Source of the DNA: Candidatus Woesearchaeota archaeon
GTDB taxonomy: Archaea; Nanobdellota; Nanobdellia; Woesearchaeales; GW2011-AR4
Direction of reading: 5' to 3'
Length of the DNA stretch: 31,570 nt
NCBI GenBank assembly: GCA_018303645.1
Contig: JAGVXR010000029.1
Location: 1 to 31,570 of the forward strand
The translations under genes were made by a program, and so were the position numbers. Below, piece by piece: positions 22,881-29,935 of the stretch. The notes under the pieces were generated by a model. It did no database searches and was not told where the DNA came from. It saw only the letters and a list, made by a program, of their open reading frames with translations. The first letter of the stretch is position 1; every line of letters begins with the position of its first letter.

Positions 22881-23270
22881 CTAATAGCAATAGGCTAGCA
22901 GCCTTCCTCCTGTTTTCTTTGACTTTGCATCATAGTGCGTCATGACGCCCTTTGGGGTTGAAACAAGGAGTATGCCTATATCCTTGGCCGGCAGGTATCT
23001 TCTTTCAAATTTTTCAAAATCCTTGCTTTTGACGCTGTATCTTGGCTTTATCACGCCGCATTTGTTGATGTTTCCTGTCAAAGCGAGTTTTATGTAGTTT
23101 CCCCTGCCGTCCTCTACTTCCTTGAATTCTCCGACATATCCGTTTTCTTTCATGACTTTTAATATTTCCTTGATTAGCCTTGAAGCTGGTTTTATCAAAC
23201 ATTCTGATTTTCCGATTGCCTCATTGTTTAATACCAATGAGGTCACGTTGGCTAATGGGTCGTTCAGCAT
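22881..23270 (-). CDS. rps8: small ribosomal subunit protein uS8
   Basis: The ATG at 23270, seven bases after the S14 stop, gives a 129-residue protein, the normal archaeal length (about 130). It starts MLNDPLANVTSLVLNNEAIGK as in the family (M.DPLA), continues with PASRLIKEILKVMKENGYVG and ends DIGILLVSTPKGVMTHYDA, then GGRLLAYCY. A longer frame to 23312 would overlap S14 by 35 bases and add non-homologous sequence. S8 is a primary 16S rRNA binder. Confidence 0.94.
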   Translation of the reverse strand: MLNDPLANVTSLVLNNEAIGKSECLIKPASRLIKEILKVMKENGYVGEFKEVEDGRGNYIKLALTGNINKCGVIKPRYSVKSKDFEKFERRYLPAKDIGILLVSTPKGVMTHYDAKSKKTGGRLLAYCY

Positions 23271-23277
23271 TTTTGTC

Positions 23278-23508
23278 CTAACTGTATTTTTTAAACCCCA
23301 CGTTGGTTGCAATTTCCCTGAAACATGTTCTGCAGAGCCCTAAACCGTATTTGCTTATATAACCGCCGGGCCTTCCGCAGCGCCTGCACTTCTTTGTTGC
23401 CCTGCCAAATTTTCTTGGTTTTGGCGCGTTATGCCTTATGTATTTCTGCATTTTGGCGGGTTTTGACTTTAACTGCTTGAAAACTTTTCTGTAATCGCTG
23501 TAAGTCAT
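23278..23508 (-). CDS. rps14: small ribosomal subunit protein uS14, zinc-binding, with N-terminal extension
   Basis: The C-terminal part KKCRRCGRPGGYISKYGLGLCRTCFREIA has the two CxxC pairs of zinc-binding S14. Many archaeal S14 proteins are about 50-57 residues; this one has 76, with an extra helix-forming MTYSDYRKVFKQLKSKPAKM at the start. An internal ATG at 23451 would give 57 residues, but the longer form starts two bases after the L5 stop, which fits the dense operon, and similar extensions occur, to my recollection, in DPANN archaea. Confidence 0.9.
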   Translation of the reverse strand: MTYSDYRKVFKQLKSKPAKMQKYIRHNAPKPRKFGRATKKCRRCGRPGGYISKYGLGLCRTCFREIATNVGFKKYS

Positions 23509-23510
23509 GC

Positions 23511-24029
23511 TTATTCTTCTCCTACTTTTATTTTAAATTGGTCCGTCATAAAATTTATTGCCTCCTGCTTTGAAATGCGGTGCTTTGTCGGTATTTTTCT
23601 TGTGAGCAGTCTTCTTCTTTTTATCCTATATCCGGGCCTTTCGAGGGTGATGCATACTTCAAGCCCCATAATCCCTATTTTTGGGTCGTACTTTACTCCC
23701 GGTATGTTTATGTATTCATGAATCCCGAATGCCATGTTTCCGTTCTCGTCAAATTGTGTTTCCCTCAGCCGGTTATCAACAGCCTCCAGCAGAGAAGGCA
23801 GTATCTTGGTGGCTTTGTTTTTTCGCAGAGTCAACTTGCATCCAATCGGCAAACCTGGCCTAAGGCCCCACTCCTGGATTCGTTTGTTAGTGATTGTTTT
23901 TACCGGGGTTGTATTCGTGATTGACCTGAGCAGCACAAGCCCTTTCTCCAGCCTTGCCTGATCCTTGCCCGCCCCTATGTTCAACGTAACCTTCTCTATT
24001 CTAATCTTTCTCATCTGGTTTGTTTTCAT
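23511..24029 (-). CDS. rpl5: large ribosomal subunit protein uL5
   Basis: This 172-residue 5S rRNA-binding protein has the family start MKTNQMRKIRIEKVTLNIGA, then LLRSITNTTPVKTITNKRIQ, WGLRPGLPIGCKLTLRKNKA, and the strand MAFGIHEYINIPGVKYDPKIG, ending in an archaeal-type extension (RRLLTRKIPTKHRISKQEAI). The ATG at 24029 overlaps S4e by 29 bases; an ATG at 24014 would remove only five residues. Other archaeal L5 proteins carry residues before MRKxRIEKV, which favours the longer form. Confidence 0.94.
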   Translation of the reverse strand: MKTNQMRKIRIEKVTLNIGAGKDQARLEKGLVLLRSITNTTPVKTITNKRIQEWGLRPGLPIGCKLTLRKNKATKILPSLLEAVDNRLRETQFDENGNMAFGIHEYINIPGVKYDPKIGIMGLEVCITLERPGYRIKRRRLLTRKIPTKHRISKQEAINFMTDQFKIKVGEE

Positions 24030-24714
24030 TTAGAGTGATGGATGGTTTGTCATCGCCTACTACAAAGGCGTACTTTTTTGATGTTTCTATGAGGTTCCCT
24101 TTATTGGTTCTGTATATTATCCTGTTCTCTATGACATCTTCCACATTTCCCACTTCGCCGATGTGTTTTCCGCCGGTCAAAAATATTGCTGATTTCTTTT
24201 TCAGCTTAAAATGCTTGATTATTTTTTGTTCCGGCAGGGATAGGAGAACAGTGTCTCCTGATTGGTATGAATTGCTGCCTTCGTTCAAGTTTCTGCCGTC
24301 ATATAGGTTTAATTGTAATTTTCCTCTGACCATCTTTTTCCCTACAATCTTGCACGGCTTGAGCAAAGACTCGTCCTCTCCTATTTTTATCATGTCTAGT
24401 TTGCCCTTGGTGTTTAGCACCACCCTAAAATTTTCATTGATGCTTTTGAACCCTATTGTGTCAAAAATACCTATTGGGAACCTGAAATCTCTCCTGACCT
24501 TACCATCCACCTTTATTTCGTTGTTGTTCATTATTTTTTTAACTTCTTTTGTGGTACTTGCATAATTCAAAATCTCCTTTAGCAATGTGCTTATCGGAAT
24601 GCTTGAACTTAGGTTGTGCGGCCCGGCAGACGGCTTTGTAATAAACTTGATTTCCTTTCTGCTTACTTGCCACGATTTCGGCGCAGCCAGCCTTTTAAGG
24701 TGCCCCTTGCCCAT
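24001..24714 (-). CDS. rps4e: small ribosomal subunit protein S4e (eS4)
   Basis: An archaeal/eukaryal-only protein, 237 residues. Domains in order: N-terminal MGKGHLKRLAAPKSWQVSRK; an S4-type RNA-binding region at about 40-85 (SIPISTLLKEILNYASTTKE, NNEIKVDGKVRRDFRFPIG); the eS4 central domain (FRVVLNTKGKLDMIKIGEDE); and a KOW-type segment near 170-210 (AIFLTGGKHIGEVGNVEDVI). It lies between L24 and L5 as in other archaea. Confidence 0.96.
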   Translation of the reverse strand: MGKGHLKRLAAPKSWQVSRKEIKFITKPSAGPHNLSSSIPISTLLKEILNYASTTKEVKKIMNNNEIKVDGKVRRDFRFPIGIFDTIGFKSINENFRVVLNTKGKLDMIKIGEDESLLKPCKIVGKKMVRGKLQLNLYDGRNLNEGSNSYQSGDTVLLSLPEQKIIKHFKLKKKSAIFLTGGKHIGEVGNVEDVIENRIIYRTNKGNLIETSKKYAFVVGDDKPSITLNENKPDEKD

Positions 24715-24715
24715 A

Positions 24716-25093
24716 TTACTTCCCCCCTGCCATTTTCTGCCTTAATTTGTCATCCAGATTCAGCTCTGTAATCATGAGGTTGGAGGGATGCAATGCGAGT
24801 AATTTTTTTATCCCGTCCTTTTTCATTGACTCCAAGCCGCTGACAAAAACATATGTTTTTTTTAGATTGATATTTTCAACCTTCCCCTCATGCTTCCTGA
24901 ATTTTCCGCTTATTACCTTGACCCTATCGCCCTTTCTCAGGCCAATGCTCCTCTTCCCGTATTTCTTTCTCAGCTCTTTTGATAGGTGCGAACTCATAAA
25001 CTTTTGTTTGATATGCAGTGGGGCGTTGAAAATATATTTTCTCTGTTTTCTTTGCTTTCTGCTTCCTTTCCACGCGACTGAAAATTCTTTCAT
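24716..25093 (-). CDS. rpl24: large ribosomal subunit protein uL24
   Basis: The 125 residues match archaeal L24: the basic start SRKQRKQRKYIFNAPLHIKQ, then SSHLSKELRKKYGKRSIGLR and the KOW motif KGDRVKVISGKFRKHEGKVENINLKK. It is an assembly-initiating 23S rRNA binder. It starts nine bases after L14 and ends one base before S4e. Confidence 0.95.
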   Translation of the reverse strand: MKEFSVAWKGSRKQRKQRKYIFNAPLHIKQKFMSSHLSKELRKKYGKRSIGLRKGDRVKVISGKFRKHEGKVENINLKKTYVFVSGLESMKKDGIKKLLALHPSNLMITELNLDDKLRQKMAGGK

Positions 25094-25102
25094 GTTTGCC
25101 TC

Positions 25103-25504
25103 TCAAACCACAATGCTGGCTATTTTTGCTATTCCTGGCCAGCGCTCGCACGCTTCTTTCGCGATTGCCCCCTTGAATATGGTGCCTTTCGGGTTTCCCT
25201 TATCATCTTTCAGGACAACTGCTGAATTATCCTCGAATTTGATCCTTGTGCCGTCAGCTCTCCTGTACTCTTTCTTTTGCCTTACTATGACTGCATAAAC
25301 CACCTGCTTTCTCATGTCAGGCTTTCCCCTGGCAACAGACGCCATCACCAAGTCGCCTACACCGCAGCTTGGGACCCTGCCTTTGACCGTTTTAAGCCCC
25401 ATGACTGTGAAAATCCTGATTAGCTTGGCCCCTGAATTGTCGCATGTTTCAACCTTGCACCCCAAAGGAAGCAGTCTTGTGACATTAGCTTTTAACGGCT
25501 GCAT
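25103..25504 (-). CDS. rpl14: large ribosomal subunit protein uL14
   Basis: The 133 residues match archaeal L14: VTRLLPLGCKVETCDNSGAK at the start, LIRIFTVMGLKTVKGRVPSC, GVGDLVMASVARGKPDMRKQ, and the end AIAKEACERWPGIAKIASIVV. It forms an intersubunit bridge and binds anti-association factors. Its ATG directly abuts the S17 stop. Confidence 0.97.
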   Translation of the reverse strand: MQPLKANVTRLLPLGCKVETCDNSGAKLIRIFTVMGLKTVKGRVPSCGVGDLVMASVARGKPDMRKQVVYAVIVRQKKEYRRADGTRIKFEDNSAVVLKDDKGNPKGTIFKGAIAKEACERWPGIAKIASIVV

Positions 25505-25930
25505 TTAGGCTGCCTCCGGGCTTTCGGCTTCTGCCTTCTTTGGCTCAATTTTTGCTGCTTCTCTCCCTTCCATTTTTTCCCTGAAGCCCCTCTCAACTCC
25601 GAGCTTCTGTATAATAACAAAATTCTTTGTTTTGCTCAATGGCCTGCATTCAATCACTGTGACTATGTCGCCGTCTTTTGCATTGATGCATTCTGTATTG
25701 TGGACTTTCAGTTTTGTTCTTCTTTTTTCATACCTCTCGTATTTTTTTAAGAAATGAAGCCTTTCAAATTCTACAATAGCCGTCTTTCTGGTCTTGGTGG
25801 AGGTTACAGTCCCTGTAAATCGCCTCCCTCTCGTGCTTAAATTACCGTGAAAAGGGCATTTAACATCTGCGCATCTCTGTTTTGGTGCCTCTGCGGCAAT
25901 TCCAATGTTCCTTGCTTCTGTTTTTGCCAT
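25505..25930 (-). CDS. rps17: small ribosomal subunit protein uS17
   Basis: The 141 residues match archaeal S17 with its N-terminal arm (ARNIGIAAEAPKQRCADVKC, PFHGNLSTRGRRFTGTV) and OB-fold core (TSTKTRKTAIVEFERLHFLKKYERYEKR-like segment, CINAKDGDIVTVIECRPLSK). The end is extended by about 25 residues rich in Glu, Lys and Ala (EGREAAKIEPKKAEAESPEA), beyond the usual about 110-115. In most archaea the RNase P subunit gene rnp1 lies just upstream; here only 49 bases separate it from SUI1. Confidence 0.95.
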   Translation of the reverse strand: MAKTEARNIGIAAEAPKQRCADVKCPFHGNLSTRGRRFTGTVTSTKTRKTAIVEFERLHFLKKYERYEKRRTKLKVHNTECINAKDGDIVTVIECRPLSKTKNFVIIQKLGVERGFREKMEGREAAKIEPKKAEAESPEAA

Positions 25931-25979
25931 GGTATTTTTGAAATTTATTTTCAGTTTGTTCTTGTTATGTGTTTGTGCT

Positions 25980-26288
25980 TCATCTTATTTCTATGCTGCT
26001 TGGCATGAACCCATGCTTAACCAAAATGACTTTCACTTTTTGCTTGTGTTCCCCCTGCAGCTCTATTTTGCCGTCTTTTATTGTGCCGCCGCATGCAAGT
26101 TCTGACTTGAGTTTTTTTGCGAGGTCTTTCAGGCCGATCTCCCTTTCATCTATCCCCTGAACAATTGTGTAGTTCTTGTTGAATTTTTTCCGCTCGACGA
26201 ATATCGAAATTTTTTGGCTTTCTTTTGCTATTGTCTCGCAGACGCATAGCTCTTTCACCAAGCCGCAAACAGGGCATATTTCACTCAT
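25980..26288 (-). CDS. translation initiation factor aIF1 (SUI1/YciH family)
   Basis: A 102-residue SUI1-domain protein that acts at the small subunit P site in start codon selection. The SUI1 core is KISIFVERKKFNKNYTIVQG, IDLKDLAKKLKSELACGGTI-like sequence, and IELQGEHKQKVKVILVKHGF. The N-terminus carries CPVCGLVKELCVCE, a cysteine-rich segment resembling the zinc knuckle seen in many archaeal aIF1 proteins. Its ATGA overlap with L29 indicates coupling. It sits between L29 and S17, a usual archaeal position. Confidence 0.93.
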   Translation of the reverse strand: MSEICPVCGLVKELCVCETIAKESQKISIFVERKKFNKNYTIVQGIDEREIGLKDLAKKLKSELACGGTIKDGKIELQGEHKQKVKVILVKHGFMPSSIEIR

Positions 26289-26494
26289 TCCTTTTTAATT
26301 CCTCCACTTTTGTTGTTTATTTTTATGGTAAGTATTCTTGCGATTGTCCTTTTTATGCTTTTTACCTTCCCGGGGCTTTTTGGTAGCGTCCCTATAGCTA
26401 TCTGTGAGTTTATTTTCATCAATTCTTTTTTTAACTCAGTAATCCTGTTTTCGAGGTCCTGTTCATTCATTAGCTTCAGTTCTTTGTGCTTCAT
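26285..26494 (-). CDS. rpl29: large ribosomal subunit protein uL29
   Basis: The 69-residue two-helix protein has MKHKELKLMNEQDLENRITE, LKKELMKINSQIAIGTLPKS, PGKVKSIKRTIARILTI, typical of L29. The start at 26494 overlaps S3 by 32 bases but keeps the helix preceding the conserved MxEQDL; an ATG at 26470 overlaps by eight bases and would drop these residues. It contacts SRP and nascent-chain factors at the exit tunnel. Confidence 0.92.
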   Translation of the reverse strand: MKHKELKLMNEQDLENRITELKKELMKINSQIAIGTLPKSPGKVKSIKRTIARILTIKINNKSGGIKKE

Positions 26495-27170
26495 CTTTTT
26501 TCTTTCTTCTCCTCTTTGGAGCTTCCTTTGGCTCTGTTTTGATTTCCTCTTTAGGCTCTTCAGCCTTTGCTTCAGGCGCCTCTACCAGCCTGACGTCGTC
26601 AGGCAGTTTAATGTCAGGCGGCATTATGCTTACCTTAATCCCTATTATGCCTGTTTTTAATTTGGCTTGCGCATTCACTTTTCTGATGCTGCCGGCGATA
26701 TCCCCGCATTTCTTTAGGTAGCCTGAGAAAAAGCGCCACGACTTTGCCCTAGCGCTTGGAACTTTGCCGCTTACGACAATCTCAATGCCAAGTGCCCCTG
26801 CCCTCATTACCTCGCCCATGATCTTATGCCCGATAGCCTTGAATTTTCCTGAGCCGAATTTTTCAAGCGCATCTACTATTTTTTCCGCCACTATATGTGC
26901 ATCTAAATTTGGATTTTCAACCTCGCTTATTTCCACTTGCGGGTTTTCAAGGTAGAACCTCTTTTTCAGCGTCTTGGTTAGCTGCTTTATGTTCTGCCCT
27001 TTTCTTCCCACAATCAGTCCGGGCCTGGATGCGGATATCACTATTCTCTCGCCTAGCGGGGTCTTGACCATCTTGGTCTGGCTATGCCCCACGTTCTTCA
27101 GGCTGTCCCTTATATATTCCTCAATCTGAAATTCCTTTATTTTCTGGGCTACAAATTTTCTTTCTATCAA
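26463..27170 (-). CDS. rps3: small ribosomal subunit protein uS3, TTG start, charged C-terminal tail
   Basis: No ATG is present near the 5' end. I choose the TTG at 27170, which yields LIERKFVAQKIKEFQIEEYI, the position of the family's usual MIERKFV start, and lies four bases after a strong GGGGTGA ribosome binding site. A TTG at 27203 would be 11 residues longer but reads through that site. The 235-residue protein has the KH domain RPGLIVGRKGQNIKQLTKTL, then ENPNLDAHIVAEKIVDALEK and the C-terminal domain (MRAGALGIEIVVSGKVPSAR, INPQA-type KTGIIGIKVSIMPPD). The last about 40 residues are a Glu/Lys/Ala/Arg tail (EAKAEEPKEEIKTEPKEAPK onward). Confidence 0.93.
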   Translation of the reverse strand: MIERKFVAQKIKEFQIEEYIRDSLKNVGHSQTKMVKTPLGERIVISASRPGLIVGRKGQNIKQLTKTLKKRFYLENPQVEISEVENPNLDAHIVAEKIVDALEKFGSGKFKAIGHKIMGEVMRAGALGIEIVVSGKVPSARAKSWRFFSGYLKKCGDIAGSIRKVNAQAKLKTGIIGIKVSIMPPDIKLPDDVRLVEAPEAKAEEPKEEIKTEPKEAPKRRRKKKDEAQRTEANE

Positions 27171-27279
27171 AATCTCACCCCAGTGAAATTTTGAGACTCC
27201 CAAAAATTTTTAATTCCGAGAAAATTCCTCTGGAATTTTCTGGACCACAAAATCTTTGATTTTGTCTGTTTTGATACTA
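27171..27279 (-). other. 109-base L22-S3 gap with three consecutive hairpins
   Basis: By far the longest gap inside the L3-L15 run. It contains three successive inverted repeats with 3-base loops: 27247-27265 (ACAAAATC arms, perfect 8 pairs), 27219-27241 (AGAAAATTCC arms, perfect 10 pairs) and 27186-27209 (AAATTTTGAG against CCCAAAAATTT, 7 pairs with one G-U on the RNA, then one mismatch and two more). The third ends just before the GGGGTGA site of S3. In the transcript these would form three tandem stem-loops in front of the S3 start, suggesting an RNA regulatory or processing element. No ORF is present. Confidence 0.65.
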
Positions 27280-27756
27280 TCATTTTTTTGGATTTACCTC
27301 GTGTTTGCCTGCGTCATTCTTATTTTTGCTTTCCTCAACAACAATCTCTATATTTGTCCTTTTCATTCTCCTTCTTGATTTTCTCCCATAATGCCATGCC
27401 TTTCCTGCATTATGCGCATTGACGTGGGTTATTCTCAGGTTTGATGTGTTGAGCCCCTTGAATTGAGCGTTTGCTTCAACTGATTCTATAAGTTTGATAA
27501 ACTCTTTTGACGCATTTTTTGGGTATCTTGCAGGCCCTGTCTTTGTTTTATGCCCCAAATCCCAGTTATACCTCCTAAATGGAACCGGGGTTTTCTGCTC
27601 AATTACCTTATGCAAAATTGTTTTTGCGTCGTTTATATTCCTGTTTTTGATGAATCTGCATATCTCAACACTCTGTTTGAAAGAGATTGGCAATGCCACC
27701 CCAATTACTCTTGCCATATGCTCCTGATCGTAGTTTTTAAATGAGTATCCCCTCAT
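27280..27756 (-). CDS. rpl22: large ribosomal subunit protein uL22
   Basis: The 158 residues match archaeal L22: the N-terminal GYSFKNYDQEHMARVIGVAL, ISFKQSVEICRFIKNRNIND, KTGPARYPKNASKEFIKLIE, and the tunnel loop ITHVNAHNAGKAWHYGRKSRRRMKRTN. It lines the exit tunnel. It starts one base after the S19 stop; unlike its neighbours it is followed by a long gap before S3. Confidence 0.96.
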   Translation of the reverse strand: MRGYSFKNYDQEHMARVIGVALPISFKQSVEICRFIKNRNINDAKTILHKVIEQKTPVPFRRYNWDLGHKTKTGPARYPKNASKEFIKLIESVEANAQFKGLNTSNLRITHVNAHNAGKAWHYGRKSRRRMKRTNIEIVVEESKNKNDAGKHEVNPKK

Positions 27757-27757
27757 T

Positions 27758-28141
27758 TTACTTCACCGACAGGCTTGCGCTGGACCTTGTTGCACCTATG
27801 CCTGGGGCGCTGTGGGCAACTTTCTTCCTCGTCATGGCAAACTCCCCAAGATAGTGCCCAATCATGCCTTCTTCTATAATTACAGGCATAAATTCCTTTC
27901 CTTGGTGTATCTTGATGGTTTTTCCCACCATCTCTGGCAGGATTATCATGTCCCTGCAGTGCGTTTCTATGTTTTTCTCGTTTGCCCTTAATTTTTTGAG
28001 CAATATCTTTTGCTGCTCCGTGAACCCCCTCTTTACGGTTCTTCTTTGCCTTGATGTCAGCAATTGTGCTAATTCATTCAGGCTCATATTCTTTAGCTCG
28101 TCTATAGTCTTTCTTTTAAATGTAAATTCCTTCTTTGCCAT
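27758..28141 (-). CDS. rps19: small ribosomal subunit protein uS19
   Basis: The 127-residue product has the archaeal N-terminal region (FTFKRKTIDELKNMSLNELAQ, LLTSRQRRTVKRGFTEQQK) followed by the S19 core: HCRDMIILPEMVGKTIKIHQ, KEFMPVIIEEGMIGHYLGEF, AMTRKKVAHSAPGIGATRSS. It binds 16S rRNA in the head near the A-site tRNA. Two bases separate it from L2. Confidence 0.97.
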   Translation of the reverse strand: MAKKEFTFKRKTIDELKNMSLNELAQLLTSRQRRTVKRGFTEQQKILLKKLRANEKNIETHCRDMIILPEMVGKTIKIHQGKEFMPVIIEEGMIGHYLGEFAMTRKKVAHSAPGIGATRSSASLSVK

Positions 28142-28143
28142 TT

Positions 28144-28863
28144 CTATCTCTTGCGCCTGCCTGTTCTTTTAGGGGCTATTTTTCCGACTTTTCTGCCTGG
28201 AGGCGCGTTTCTTGATGATTGTGTTGGGCGTCCTTTTGCGTGCGAGCTTGAGCCTCCAAATGGGTGATCTACTGAATTCATCGATGTTCCGCTTACCTGT
28301 GGCCACATTTTGTTCTTTGCCTTCATTGCATAAAATCTTGTTCCAGCTTTTAAAAATGGCTTTTCTGTCCTGCCGGAGCCCGCTATTATTCCTATGGCTG
28401 CTTTGCATTCCGGCTGGAATGTTTTTCTCTTGCTCGACGGAAGCTCAACTACAATACCCTCTTCCATCTTGGTTATTATTCTTGCAGATGTCCCGCCTGC
28501 CCTTGCGAATTTTCCACCGTCTCCTGGCTGCATCTCTATGTTGTATATTGATGCCCCCTCTGGAATATTTTTTAAAGGCAGTATGTTTCCGGCTTTCAGC
28601 TCGACATTCTTCCCTGATTCTATTTTGTCCCCCACTCTTACCCCCTCGGGAGCCTGCAGCAATCCAACCTCGCCGTTGCTGTATTTTAATTCTATTAAGG
28701 GCGCGCTGTGGCCGCTGCAGTGCAGTATGTCTGTGATGTTGGCGCTGATTGTCTTGTCTTCTTCATGATTTATAAAACTCGTTTTCCCCTTGTACCTGAA
28801 GCTTGGCGCCCTGTACCTCGGGCTTCCCTTTCCTCTCTTTTGCTGTATCAGGCTTTTTCCCAT
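28144..28863 (-). CDS. rpl2: large ribosomal subunit protein uL2
   Basis: The 239 residues match archaeal L2: MGKSLIQQKRGKGSPRYRAP, SANITDILHCSGHSAPLIEL, KNIPEGASIYNIEMQPGDGG, KFARAGGTSARIITKMEEG, and the C-terminal SMNSVDHPFGGSSSHAKGRP followed by APPGRKVGKIAPKRTGRR. The His of VDHPFGG corresponds to the conserved residue near the peptidyl-transferase centre. The SSSHAKGR segment replaces the commoner archaeal GGRHQHxGKP and, to my recollection, resembles DPANN L2 proteins. Confidence 0.97.
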   Translation of the reverse strand: MGKSLIQQKRGKGSPRYRAPSFRYKGKTSFINHEEDKTISANITDILHCSGHSAPLIELKYSNGEVGLLQAPEGVRVGDKIESGKNVELKAGNILPLKNIPEGASIYNIEMQPGDGGKFARAGGTSARIITKMEEGIVVELPSSKRKTFQPECKAAIGIIAGSGRTEKPFLKAGTRFYAMKAKNKMWPQVSGTSMNSVDHPFGGSSSHAKGRPTQSSRNAPPGRKVGKIAPKRTGRRKR

Positions 28864-28864
28864 T

Positions 28865-29125
28865 TTACATTAAACCCATCTGGGTTGCGATGTCTATGGC
28901 AGGATTTTTGGCTGAGAATTTGATATACGCCCTTTTCTCCCCTTCCGCGCTTACAAGCGTGTTGACACTATCAACTTCAACTTTGAACATTTCCTCAATT
29001 GCTTTCTTTATCTCTTTTTTCGTGGAGTTATTATTTACAACAAAGATCAGCTTGTTCTCTGACTCCATAAGCCTTATTGACTTTTCAGTTGATAACGGGT
29101 GTTTTATTATAGTGTACGGGTTCAT
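28865..29125 (-). CDS. rpl23: large ribosomal subunit protein uL23
   Basis: The 86-residue protein matches archaeal L23: IIKHPLSTEKSIRLMESENK, FVVNNNSTKKEIKKAIEEMF, VDSVNTLVSAEGEKRAYIKF. It lies at the tunnel exit and docks SRP. The start overlaps the L4 stop by four bases (ATGA). Confidence 0.96.
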   Translation of the reverse strand: MNPYTIIKHPLSTEKSIRLMESENKLIFVVNNNSTKKEIKKAIEEMFKVEVDSVNTLVSAEGEKRAYIKFSAKNPAIDIATQMGLM

Positions 29126-29934
29126 TTTTTATTAAACAGATTCTCCTTTTCCAAAATATTTATTGCTCCCCTTGTCCATAATGTAAGCCTTCCTGCCTTT
29201 GCACCTGGCGCGAGCAATTCCGCATTTAGGCTCTTCACATCAACTACATCGATTCCAGGGATATTTGCGGCTGCCTTGCTTAGCTTGTCTTTTTTTGACA
29301 CGACAATTAAAGGGCCTTTCTTTTTTTTGTATTTTCTCCCCCTTGATTTCCCCTTCCCTGCCCTGACTTTTCTTTCAGATACTCTCTCCAATTCTTTTTC
29401 CAGCCCGAGTTTTATGAATGATTCCCAGATATTTTTCGTTTCGCCTATCATTTCAAATTTGTCATCCAGCACAAATGGGTAATCATTCGGTATTAAGTGC
29501 CCCCTTCCTGCAACAACCTCCTTTAAGAGTGTGGCTGAGATTGCGCTTCTGATTGCTTTTGCATTTTCTTTCTTGTTTATTTTTTTGCTCCATATTTTTT
29601 CTGATTTTGGAGGGTGCGCCCTCCTTCCGCCGACAGTTCCAGGTGCAAACGCGCCAACCCAGTTCATTCTTGTGCCCCTCCTTGACATTATTTTTCTGGG
29701 CACCCTTGATATGCCAAATCCATATGATCCCCTGTAATCCCTTCTTCTCCTTGACAGCTTTGCCGATGCCCTTTTTCCGGCATCTTCGCTTGCCGCATAC
29801 TTAACCCTTCTGTGGCTTTGAACCGCCAATACAACCCTTTGTATCAAATCCGGCCTGAATTCCTCTTCAAACTGCGGCGGTAGTTCAACCTCGCCAACCT
29901 TATTTTTTGATAAATCAAAAACGTCTAGCTTCAT
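29122..29934 (-). CDS. rpl4: large ribosomal subunit protein uL4
   Basis: The 270-residue product matches archaeal/eukaryal L4: the start LDVFDLSKNKVGEVELPPQF, RPDLIQRVVLAVQSHRRVKY, the long tunnel loop RRRRDYRGSYGFGISRVPRKI and WVGAFAPGTVGGRRAHPPKS, then KKENAKAIRSAISATLLKEV and IPGIDVVDVKSLNAELLAPG. It starts one base after L3. Confidence 0.97.
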   Translation of the reverse strand: MKLDVFDLSKNKVGEVELPPQFEEEFRPDLIQRVVLAVQSHRRVKYAASEDAGKRASAKLSRRRRDYRGSYGFGISRVPRKIMSRRGTRMNWVGAFAPGTVGGRRAHPPKSEKIWSKKINKKENAKAIRSAISATLLKEVVAGRGHLIPNDYPFVLDDKFEMIGETKNIWESFIKLGLEKELERVSERKVRAGKGKSRGRKYKKKKGPLIVVSKKDKLSKAAANIPGIDVVDVKSLNAELLAPGAKAGRLTLWTRGAINILEKENLFNKK

Positions 29935-29935
29935 T

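Noticed and set aside
24747..25298. Plus-strand ORF of 183 codons opposite L24 and L14
   Set aside because: It spans parts of two well-supported ribosomal genes on the other strand and has biased, low-information sequence.
27186..27265. CRISPR-like or tRNA-like interpretation of the S3 upstream hairpins
   Set aside because: The repeats are inverted, not direct, have no spacers, and show no tRNA cloverleaf elements.
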